Assembly: GCF_021134715.1 (NCBI RefSeq)
Contig: NC_060022.1
Location: 5,771,001 to 5,835,000 of the forward strand
Reading direction: 5' to 3'
Length of the DNA: 64,000 nucleotides
From: Daphnia pulex
Taxonomy: Eukaryota; Arthropoda; Branchiopoda; Diplostraca; Daphniidae
The translations under genes and the position numbers were made by a program. The notes below the pieces were generated by a model that was given only the letters and a program-made list of their open reading frames with translations, was not told where the DNA came from and ran no database searches. Of this stretch, positions 38,701 to 50,700 are shown in pieces; within the stretch, counting starts at the first letter, position 1; each line of letters begins with the position of its first letter.

Positions 38701-41700
38701 CTACTTGTAACTACCTGGTCGATTACGCAAGACGACAGCGTAGACGGGCGCTGCTGAAGGGGTGGTAATTCGAGTGCACAAGACACCGGGTGCGTGAGGT
38801 GGGACAGGGGGAGGAGGTGGACTCGATCGATGAGACGGAGGTGGCGGAGGAGAAGGAGGCGGAAGAGGTGGCAGCGGCGGTGGTGGGGCTGGAAGAGATG
38901 GACGGTCGATATCGTCGCTCAATAGAGTGTAAGATCCGGACAGGTGCGATTCGGACGAAGCCAAAGTCGACATGAGTCCGTTGTGTCGCAAACTGGCCGA
39001 TTGCTTGCGCAACGGCCGAATCTGTCGCACTTCATTAGTCGATCGGCATCGATATGGAGCGATGTAAGTGGGCTCCAGTTTAGTGTAGGCCGACGTGCGG
39101 GGACGTCGCAGGAGCAGCTGTTGCGAGTCGCTGCTCAACTCGCTCTGCACTCGTTTGAGACGATTAGCCGCTCGAGTTCCCCAACTGGAAGAGCCGTTAG
39201 CGACTTGAACCGTTGGCGAACGCACATCCGACAGCGAATCAGAAACCCGAGTGGCAGCAGCGTCTCTCGGCTCCTGGTAGCAAGAAGCCGATCGTTTCAA
39301 ATCGGTATGCGACGCGGAAATTGGTCGATTTTTGGGCGGAGGCAGAGGTGGAGGAGGAGAAGTCGTTTCAGTTCTTCCGTTTGTTTCAGTCCGAGCTGTA
39401 CGGGCAGTCGCACGGCGTCTAATTTGCCATGCGTGCGGAGGGATGGGTGGGGGGACCGTGGAAGTGGGAGACCAAGAGGATGGACGTCGCGGGAAATAAG
39501 ACAAAATGCCATAACGTGACGGAGTGGCGGGGGAGGCTGCTGCTGCCGCTGCTGCTGGAGGAGGCGGTGGCGGCGGCGGCGGATGAGAAGGAGGTGGCGG
39601 AAGCGGATTAGGCACAGCGGGATGGACCAACCCTTGAACTTTTGGTCTGGGACCCCAATATTTGACATCTTCGTCGTCCTGCGGATGAGCAACTCTTTCT
39701 CCTCCTTCTTCATCGTCGTCCTCATCTTCTTCTTCGTCCTCCTCTTTGGTGTTGCAAGGCTTGGCCGTGAAGATCCACGGACTGAAATTTTCAAATTCCC
39801 ATTCTGATCCAGCGTTCTTGAAAGCCGTAGGACCTTCGCGATCCCCACCACCTCCCACTCCGCGACTCAGACTCAACTTATACTTGCGCTTACGCAGCTT
39901 TAACCTGAGACTCTGCATGCCGAATCCAGATGCTGAGGATTCGAACGTGATCAAGAGGGATACGCAGCAGACACAGAGACACACAAACAGACACGAAGAG
40001 TTTCCGGTGAAATGGAATCGTGTCGCGCACAAACACAAAATTCCGTGACAAAATGCAAAAACCCGCCCGACTTGTTATCTGTTTTCAACCACTCGACGGC
40101 GCCATTGTTTTCTTCCTCTTTCCACAGTCAGTTCATTTCTTTTTCTTCCGATCGCTTTTTCCTCACGCAACTCACGGGATTTCTTTTCACTTTAATCAGC
40201 TCGACTCGGGTTCTTTCGTTTTTCTTTTTTCTTATTTTCTATTGTAAAGTGTGTCCAGTCGAATCTGAGTCCGTTCCCAGTCGAACGAGGAAGTTACAAC
40301 AGCTGGGCGCACAAACATTAAAAAAAAAGATTTCGACAACCACAAAGACTTTGTCTTTTCTCCCTTTCTCTCTAAAACACATTCAAAATCGTAGGGGTCC
40401 GAGAGATATTCAGATTTCGTTACGGATAACAATCAAAAGTCACAACCAGATCAAATGTTAAGACTGCAAGGTCCCTCACAAGCGACCCAGCAATAAGCAA
40501 CAACAAAGGCACAGGAACCACTGCACAACTTTCCGATGTTCGTCTAATCCAGCAGACGACGTGATTTTCTCTGAGCGACAAAAATTGCCAGCAGAGCCCA
40601 AGGAGGTTCACAGAGTTATCGATCAGTGGCCGGGGTTTGGCGCGGCTGCGCACTCTGGGCTAACAATAACAACAATAAAGGAATCCCGCAACAAAACGAA
40701 CTGTCGAATTGAAAAACGACTTGAACACTAAATGGATCACAATTCACATACACTTCCAAGAGTTCCCCCGTCTTAAGAGATTACGAAAGAGAGAGGGGGG
40801 GGGGGGGGAAGAAGCTTCGCAGGTGACACTTGCAAGCATTAAGTAGTTGTGAAGTCGAACAAATAAATTGTAGTTAAACTTGAAACAGTGAAAATCGTCG
40901 CCATTGGCCGGCAATGTAACGATAAGCAGCCGGACTAGTCCGAGAGCACCGAGCTGACTAAATACATTCGACGGCGGACAGAGTCCCGACTGGTAAATGT
41001 TTTTTGTTTTCAAAAAGTCAAATATCTCGGCTTGGTCGTTGGACGAACGAGCGACGGCGACGACCAACGATAGAAGGCGGCCCGAACGGTTTTTCGGCAC
41101 CATACGGTGGTTACCTTGGCAACCCTCAGCTATTGGTTTACGTCATGGCTTCTTCAAACTCCACCCCCTTTTCTCGGCCGTTCTTGCTCTATGGCATTCA
41201 AAGGAGGGCGCTCTCTTTTTAACACGGTCTACATATACCAGTCTTTTACCTGTTATTTTTTGTTCGTTTGATTCGTTTGCTTTTGCTCGGTAATTTCAAC
41301 CCATAGTCTCTCGTTGCACGTCTCATATGGAACGGGATTTTCAGATATCCGTACCCATGTACGTATTCGCGAAATACTACAAGTATCATTTATTTATTCT
41401 CTCATTCTCTCTCTCTCTCTCTTTCTCCTTTCCAAATCACGAAAGGTTTCATCATATAACACGCGGGACCGGATGTGCGCGCGGGCGTCTATTTCTTAAC
41501 GTCAAAATTTTTAAGGGTTTTTTCGCCGCTCTCTACCTTTAGAAACACGCACATGACGAAGCACAAGACGATAATCAGCCAAATGACGAAAAAGAGAGGC
41601 ACTGACGGAAACAACGTCAGTCGTGTCCGTCTGTCAAGCGACACTAAAGTGGCTGATGAATATGAGAGGAAAACAGGAACGAGGGGAAATAAACCAGAAA

Positions 41701-44700
41701 CGACGAATCATAATAACAGTCGGAAAGCGGGGATTGTGGAACCTTCAAAAATTTAAGACAGGATGTGCCGCGCGCTCACGCTGGCGGTTTTTTCACGCAC
41801 TACACATCAAGAACTGAGATTTTTTTTAATAGCTGGTGGGTACTTAATAATTTTCATGGGATGCTCTGATTTTCGTTTTTGATTTTTTGCTTTCATCTTA
41901 AAATAAAATAGGAAATCCCAGTTATGGCTTTGAACGCATTATTCGATGAAATGGCCATAAACGGGAGCCCATCAAATGAAAATCTTCTTACAATGGTAAC
42001 GGCACAGAAAAGGACTTTTACGTTCTTCCCTTTCTCTGTGCAAACGATTGGAAATTTTTTTTTTCTTTTTTAGAAATCGCCGATTCCGAGGTTACTCCAT
42101 CGATTTTCGTCGAACACACAACGGGAGTTTTCTATATTCTATCGAGTACCTTAAATTCCGGCATTGAGAAGAGGCAAAACTCATGGTCGTTGTTTCCATT
42201 AAACGCTGTTGGCAAACACACACGCACGTGCACTAGTGGCCAAAAAGAGGGAAAGGGGGGGATCTCTCTTTAAAAAATAAACAAGCACAACACACACAAG
42301 AAAAAAAAACCGTATGATCCACGAATAGGATTTTTCAAGGCCGGGACGCTCAGTGCACGGATCTCGCTCGTTCACTCTTTTGAGGATATCTCTCTCTTCC
42401 ATACACATTACACAATGCCCCTACGCATCAACTCCAAAGCTGTTGATCTTAACTCATGCGCCATTGAATAATTCTAAAGAAACATGAAGTACTCCTCCAA
42501 TGCAAACCTAAACTACGATTGCAGTTACATTGAATCATTCTTCTGCCGCGAAGAGGAGCTTATCTACGTCAGCACAATCACAGGCGACTAGAGGTACCTG
42601 AAGCCCAGGCTTTGATGAGACGTCGGAAACTTGAATTTCGCCTGAGAGGAGAAGCGCCAAACCGGTCGTTGGGTGTTGGTTCCATTCTTGTTTAGCGCTT
42701 TGTGTAAATGCGAGTGTGTGTGCCAAACGGGACGAAAGAGGAAAAGTTCACACAATCCTTCTATATAGTATACGACGTGATGATGATGATGATGATGGTA
42801 GGGACGACGGCGACAATGACAACAACACACTGGTAATTATTACTCACTTCATCACTAAAATTCCGAGAAGTCAAGTTCATTCAACTTTGAAATGTGGCTC
42901 TTGAGTTGTTAATCCAAAAGTATTATTCCCATTCAGGTACGAAAGTAGGCGGTGGATGTCATTTCGCTAAATGGACATTATGTGTCGACGACGGAAAAGG
43001 CGCAAAGAAATCAAATACGAAAACAGTCCAAATAGGGAAGAAAAAAATTGCTTGTTGACCGTTAGTCAATTACTGTTCCATTAACGTGGCTGCCACGGCC
43101 ACCATTCACTGAATCTCATCAACAGATGATGTTCGTCACCATGAAAAGGTCAGAAAACATTCACGAATGACGGACCCGGTTTGCCCCTTTCCCGATTGCA
43201 AGGCGGTGCGCAAGCAGCAGCAGCCCCTCATTCGCCACATCTCTTCTTTCCATCCTCCGCAAAACTCCGCCGACAGTAAATTAGTTACTTCCGTTCCAAC
43301 CGTCCGACTGGCAAGGTTTTCCCTTTTCCTTCGTCTTCCACTAAACGTGTGGGAAGACTCACGATGAGATGTTGATCAGATCCCATGTCGCTATTGACGA
43401 ACCTCGTTACTAGCGCTGAACTCGAGTCCCATTCAAAAAAACTTTATGACGTCAGCAGATGGAAACAAATGGGGGCCTACGCAAAAAGAGAACTACTTGC
43501 ATCCGATGAACAGTCGAAGGTCCTAATCGAACCCTATAAACAGACACATCCGATATCAAGAGGAACCAGGGAAAGTGAATGGACCCTATGGGCAGCGGCT
43601 GGACACACTCTTTGTTCAACAGTCTTGAATTTCTCCTAGACGGCACAAACAAACACATAAACGCACAAGGAGGTTTAGTTAACTGCTGCACAGTAGCACC
43701 CAGCCGTTTTTATTACTGCGATTGCCACACGTAGACTTGTCGAACTATGAACGAAAACTACCCCTCGCCGAAAAGCATCTCGCCAAAATGAATGCCACGT
43801 TCAAACATCGATTGTTTTGACGACGATGTTGTTCAAACTTAACTGCGCGAACTGAGCGAGCGCGTGCGTGCGGCCCAACTGGCGTTCAATCCGCGACTGA
43901 CTTGTAGGGACAGCCCATTGCCGTCGTTTTCTGCCATCGAGAGTGCGTGTGTGTGTGTGTCTGTGTGGAACGAGCACTATTCATCTCCGCGACTGGCTAA
44001 ATTCTTTTTCAGCTTTTTTTCGCTTTTTCCTTTCCTTTTCTTCCTCTTTTTTAGTTACTGTTTACCTACAACTTGTTTTGTTCCTCCCACTCTTCGCTCC
44101 CTTGTTTTGGCAAAAGGGGAAACATTTTTTTTTGCCCCTATTCTTTTGTATTTGACGGGCAAGTTGCCCGTTAGTTACGCATATGCAAATGTCACGCGTT
44201 AAAGAAAGCAGAAGCAAACGGACAGAAAAAAAAAGAGAATCCTTTTGCTTTGCACGACTCAAACTTAAAAAAAAAAAAAGAAATAAAAAGATAGAAAAGT
44301 GGAAAAAACCGCTGCGGCTATGAATGTGGTTGCGCGGTGGTTAGTGAAGGCGACGACCACCACCGGCGACGGCAGCGCCCAAGATTGACTTCTTTCCTTC
44401 ATTTCGTATCTTTTCTTTTTTCCAGTGTTTACTCCGCCTTTTTTAACTTTTTCTTCTCTTCCCTTTTGAGGTTGCTATTGAGGCCGTCCTTATTCTTAGT
44501 CCCTCAGCCGTATTAGCATTTGCGTATGGAGCGAAAGAAGTGAGAGAGAGATGCCTGAATCGGCAGCAGCAAGCAAGCGAAAACTCCTTAACGGATAATA
44601 TTTTTTAACAACGTCCGCAAAAGCTCCTGGCTGATCTATTGGCCCGTCATTTCTGGCTTCCACTTCCACACAACTAAGCAGCGACACCGCCAGAAAGAAG

Positions 44701-47700
44701 AAGAAGAAAAAAAATATTCCCTCACTCGACTCGATGGTAAAAAGTTTAAAAGATTGCATATGCTGCACGCGGCCGACAGGTTAGCAACCAAACCCATCCA
44801 CCACCACACCGCACCGCTGCATGTGCGCTAACATTTGGTGACTTGTAGAAAACCAGAGTGAGAAGCGGATTAGTGAAAACTCCTAGACGGAGAAAGAAAG
44901 AAATCCAGGAAAACGTCGAAGAATTGCAAAAAAATAAAAGAGGTCATGAAATACAATTACTCGTCTAAAGAATGATGGGAACAACTTGGCACGGCCCATA
45001 ATGGCGTGTTTTTCTCTCAACCGCTGATTTGTGTGACATCCGAATGACGTCAAACAAGAGCGACTACCAACGGCGGAGAGAAAGAGAGAGACGAAAAAGA
45101 AAAAGAGATATGCAGATGATCGGTCTGGCGACTGTGAGGATTGTTTGCGCGCTCCACCATCGAACCATCCTTCTTCATCAATCGAAAGAACCATTCAAAA
45201 AGACGTGACCACACTTATTCTTGGGGGCTTTCTTGTTTTCTTTTTTGGGAACTAGGATTCAGTCGTCACGATTTCGCTCTCTAATGGTGCCTCTAAATCA
45301 ACCCGCGAAATAAATAAATAAACTCAGAAATGAAAAGAAAAAAAAAAATGGACAAGGGATAGAAAGGATACGAAATACGAGAGATAGCTGGAAATCAGAC
45401 TTCCAACTTTGATTTGGATTGCACGGTGAAGAGTCCAGTCCTACGAAAGCTTGCCAATGCATTGGCAAAAGGAGAAGAAGCCAAGAGGGGAAAAAAAAAA
45501 AAAAACAGGAAATCTTGTTGAATGTTTTTTGCCCCCTTATTTTAACAAAACCATTTCCTTCATCTCTTTGGGACACGAGCCCAACTCAAAAGCGAGACGA
45601 CGTTGTTGGCAGCGTGTCGTGGCGATTTTCTACAGTTTTGCGACGGTCGAGAGTTTCGGTAACGATCTCGCCATTACGAGCAAATCTTTGGTCTGAAGGA
45701 GAAGGAGAAAAAAGAAGAAGAAGGAAAACGAGGCATTTACGTAAATGGTCGGTTAAATTGAGGACTGCTATACACACTCGAGCCTTTCCCGACAGGACAG
45801 AAATCAATAATCCAGTGCTAGGAAGAGATAGCAGCTGCGAGAATTCATGGAAACCCGAGCGATTCGGAGGGAGTAGGGACTAAAGAACCCGTTTCCACGG
45901 AGCTTTTAAGAATAGCACGCAAGAAAAGAGGCTCTACTTTTACGAATTATAAATACAACACGATCGGCTTTTGGAAAGGGTCTCGAGGAAAACCCGAACT
46001 CGTGTAGTTGTTCACAATTAATTAAAAGGAAGATGGGAAAACACTCACCTGTTGACGATTCAGAATCCAGCGATCCGGTAGCAGACGCTTCTAGGGAGTC
46101 GTCGGCGCGGCGTAAATTTTTATCGCCGAATCCTTTTGGTCATTGTGTGACACGTACGAGAAAAACAAAAATAAGGATAAAGTGGTTACCGTCATGATCT
46201 CTTGAGATAAATGTCTGATTTCGTGTAATACCTTGGGTGGTCAACTTTCTCTTTAGTTCCCTTTCAGGACGAAAGCGATCGACAATCTTGCTGATGCGAT
46301 CGTTACCACGATCCTTGCGATGTAGAGCCCCGATACAGCTCTCCTCGATTACCTTGACGCATCCTTTGTGGATGTTCATCTCGCAATCTACACAAACAAA
46401 AGGAAAAAGGGGATAAATAACAGGGGCCAATAAGAGAATAATCACGCCCTTCTTCTACGGACGCCGTAGCGGTTGGCTATCATTTATTACTTGTGCATTG
46501 GTATCCCTGGGGACTGGTGCCCCACAAGACGTTGCCACAGTGATTGCAGAGTGTCACGCTGAAATACTGGTGGGCCACAAAGTGATGGCCCTTGGCAGTC
46601 AGTTGCTGTCGGATGAAAAACAAAGGCAGATGAGTCAGCAACATCAACATCAATAGACGGGTTTATATGGAAATGCAAAAAAAAAGAAGAAAAAGAGAAC
46701 CCTACCTTCTTGTTTTTACTGAGGAATTTGGGCTTGATTGATTTTTCCTTTGCCACAAATGTGGGACAACGCTCGATCTGACTGGTTGCTTGTGGCCCCT
46801 TGACATTAAAGTTTTTTTGCAAAACTGTGGCCAACGAAGAGGCAATGGCCTGGTTTCGATCATTGGAATTCTCCAAATCCTCCCTGCAAGGTTAACACGA
46901 GAATAACGACCATTAAGTAACGTAATGGCGTCGCAACCCACAAAAAAATAAAGAAAAAAAGAATAGTGGGCATACAAAAAAGAAAAATAAACTTACGCCA
47001 ACAACTCTAGCCGAGGTAGGAGGAGGCTCTCTACGATCTTAACCTCTTTTGCCTTGTCGTGGATCGTCTCGTCTAGAACGGCGTCGCTCGGACCAAATAT
47101 GGTTGCCAAGCCGACGGTCCGTTTACTTAGAAACTCGGCTAAATGCCGTTTCAATTCCTCCTTGGCTTTCGATCTCGCTTTCAAAAACACCTGAAATATC
47201 AAGAAACAGCTCATGTGAGCGCACAGCACAATTTGGGGCATCCCTAGAAATTTCAATCATCAAGAAAATCCAGACAGACCTTTCTCAGGATCTCCTCCTT
47301 GTCAATGTCCACTTGTAAGGCGTCATCAATTTCGTGCAAGACGTGCTCGTCGACATTGTTTAATTTCAAAGGCTGTAGAAACGGGAGGAGAAAATAAGGA
47401 TGAACATCAAAGCCCGTGATTAAACATCAAAGAATTGAAACCATGAAATGAGAATCATACCGCATTAGGAACGAGGTAAGTTGAATGAATCTCATAAGCC
47501 CACTTCTTCATATCCTTGGCAGTGCCCTCTTTGTACAGATCCGTTATCAAATGGAAGAACTGTGCCAAACATCAAAATAGAATTCGCGATGCATTTCAGA
47601 AAACAATTCGTCAATGAGAAATGCAAAAAATGTAAGTTTACCAAACTGGCTGGATCGCAGTTAGACATGACAAAATTCATGAAGACGGCCAAGTGTGCAT

Positions 47701-50700
47701 TGTGCTGCCATAGTTTTGCTAAGGTTTTGAATACTCCGTGATCGTCAATCTGTCCCTGAAGACGACAACAACAAATTGGTTATCTATGTCATAGAACATG
47801 ATACAACATTGACGATAATGTCTCTGCGATTATACGAACCTTGACCGATTCGTGATCAGAAAATTCATCCTCTTCCATCGACAGAATATTTAACTGGGTT
47901 TCTTGTCCGGCATAAACGACTCCGGAAGGCGAGGCCGCTTGACGAGCAGCTGGAAACGAGCCTGTCGCCGCCGTCTGAAAAAAAAAAAAAAAAAAAAAAA
48001 GAAAGCAAAATAAACTGTTAGCAGATGGCACTGAATAAAGACGGACAGACGGCACCCAATGTGAGCTGGTGCTTCTGGGTAACAAATTACCTCACTGCCA
48101 TTCCCATCTTCGGCCAAAGGACTGACGGGTCGCCTGTAAGGCGGCGGAGGTGTGCCGGGAGGAGTGCCGTGTGTGGGGGAATCCGTGTCTTTGCCACTGA
48201 CACCACCACCACGTCTGGTCGATAAATCCAACTCACTAATGGAATCGGATGAACTGAAACGACGGGCTGAATTGTGGCCCAGCAGAATAACAAGAGTAGG
48301 AGAAGAGTTTATAAGAAAAGAAAAAAAATTGGTTAATTCGGCACTTTCTTCCTCTCAAAAATTTCCGTACAGTAATTTATGTTCTTACTGTCTGGCGCGC
48401 TGGCAGCAACAGGCTGGACTGGAAAAGGAAACGGGCTTGACTTTGTGCGGTGATGTGAAGGCAACGGGCTTGTACTCGGTCGGCCGGCCTGCAAAGAGAT
48501 CGAAAGAGATAAATATCCAAAGGCACGACTAGTATGTCCAAAAACGATCCAAATAGGAAAAACAAAAATCTCAGAACAAAACAAGGCCATGGCGTGAGTT
48601 AGTCATGCACGTTGTTGAGCAAGCAGAGCAAGGCCTCGTTCGGAAAAAAAAAACCAATCGGTGGGGAAAACACAAGAGTTTTCTTTTTTTATACATTTAA
48701 AAATGAATATGGAAAGATATGAACCAGAAAATAGGAATTTTGCGGAAGGTTAAGTCAGGAGAAAGGTTCAACTTACGCTGGACGAAGGAGGTTGGTTAGT
48801 GGGCGAATCGCGCAGCAGAATTCGATGTTGATCCTGATTACTGGCTCCGTTTACCGACGGGACTAAGTCCGGCATGGCTGTGGAGGATGACGAAGAGGAG
48901 GAAGAACAAGAGGAAGACGAGGCCGTGGAAGGATTGCGGGGTGGAAGTGGGGGCGGCGGTGACGAGGGTGTCTCGCCAGGAGTTGGAGCAGGACTGGGGG
49001 ACAGGATCAACGGGGATGAATTGTGCGAGACCAATGAGCGATTACGGGCTGGCAATGGCGGAGGGACGTCGCATCCTAAATTGTCCCAACCGCCACCTTC
49101 AACGGCACCAGGTGGTCGCTGGGATATCCGACTTCCACTGCCACTACTGCCAGAACGTCCTACAGATACTCCACCCGGATAATGAGCCGATTGGGGACGG
49201 TGGGCCGGCGACGGAGAGCGTTGAGCCGACGACAACTGGGGGGTTTGGAGATCATTTTTTTTTTACGAAACAGGGTGTTTGTGTCGTTGTTAGAAAAGAA
49301 AAAAAAAATACAAAGCAAGACACGCCATCAGTTATTATGTCATTAGTTTGCATCAACTAAATAAAAGGTCATTAAACAATTTCTTGGAAAACGCCCAAAT
49401 GGGTCGGTCTTTTGAGGTGGGTTGCGTTGGATTAGAAAACTTGAGAAGAACCGTAATAGCGAGTACTGTTGTTTGTGTACGGATCGTCTGCCAATGTGCG
49501 TGTGCGAGGTGAGTTGGAGGGGATCAATCACCATTCGGAAGCCAAATAAAACCAAACAAAAAACAAAAAACTTTTGGGGAGAAAAAAAAAGAGGACGGTC
49601 CATCATAGTGGCATACGATGCAACCGTTAAAAAACACACAGCCGCTTAAAAAAAAAGTAATCAAAATAAAGAATGTTTTTTAAAGATCTAGGAGGCAAAA
49701 TAAAATTCACGATGCGGCTATGCAAACGACTAGGCACTAAATCACAAGTTCGTTTTGAAGCAAACGAGGTTTTCTTTAACTATGACTATCGTTGCAAGGA
49801 AGGTCCGAAATGAATACAGTACCAGTAGCGGTTGACTTTCCGAGGTGGGCAGTCCAAGTCGGTTTGCCATATGGTTGTATTTCTGTTGAAGCTCTCGGAC
49901 GCGCTTTTCAGCGCTGGCCAACTCGATGGCTACGGCAGGGTTGTATCCGCGCGCCAAATCACCTCTCTTCGTCTCCACAAACTGGGCTTCCTTCTCCAGC
50001 ATCAACTTGAACGTGTTGAGACGCTCCAACTCGACGACGCGCTGTTGTTCGTGCTGCACACCACAAAGAAAAGAGTCAGGCAAAAGGGAGACGGAACCAG
50101 AGAGAAGAAGCAGCGAACAAACAAACAAACATAAACATCGCGTATGCAGTGTACGGTCGGCAACGTCGCGCTACGAGGTGTCTACCAGGTACAAGGTCTC
50201 TCATTTTTCACACCAGCTACGTTATTCAACAAACAAACCAGTGTTCATCATCACAATGAACGCTCCCTCCTCAAAGGAAAGCACGAATTGTCATGCTCTT
50301 GTCATGTTTACCGAAACTTTTCCGTTGGTTGCGCCGAAGGGTTGGTTTTCACAGAGCTTGCACAACGCCACCAAAACTCTTTTTTTAGTCTCTATCGCAA
50401 AACGCCAAGTCGGAAAGACTCGTATTACAACAAGCTGGATAACAAAAGGGCGACGACAAGCCGACACGGCTCTGGGTTTGCACTCGAGTTTGGCCGTGGA
50501 CCAAGGACTTTTATGTCACTTTTTTCGGGTGCTAAAACTCGTGCTACGTCAAGGTAGCGATACGTGTTTACACTTACGCCCAATCATAATCCGCCGAGTA
50601 CCTCTGGCATATCGAAAACAAGTCCAAGAAAAAATTAATAAAAAAAGAAAATAGCAAAAATCGTTCCGCATTCCTGCGAGTCGGTCGAAAAAGGAATCAG

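Noticed and set aside
38944..39519. 191-codon plus-strand open frame
   Set aside because: Exact antisense shadow of alternative exon B, whose biased codons leave the opposite strand open.
44883..45194. Minus-strand ATG frame (MVLSIDEEGWFDG) as a further RhoGEF2 first exon
   Set aside because: A phase-1 exit at GATG|GTGGAG is possible, but the donor is weak and the coding part would be only 13 codons.
45419..45883. 154-codon plus-strand open frame
   Set aside because: Lys/Arg-rich, spans an A run, no domain, inside a RhoGEF2 intron.
49926..50654. 242-codon plus-strand open frame
   Set aside because: Overlaps antisense to RhoGEF2 exon 6 (coiled coil), no domain, no splice context.
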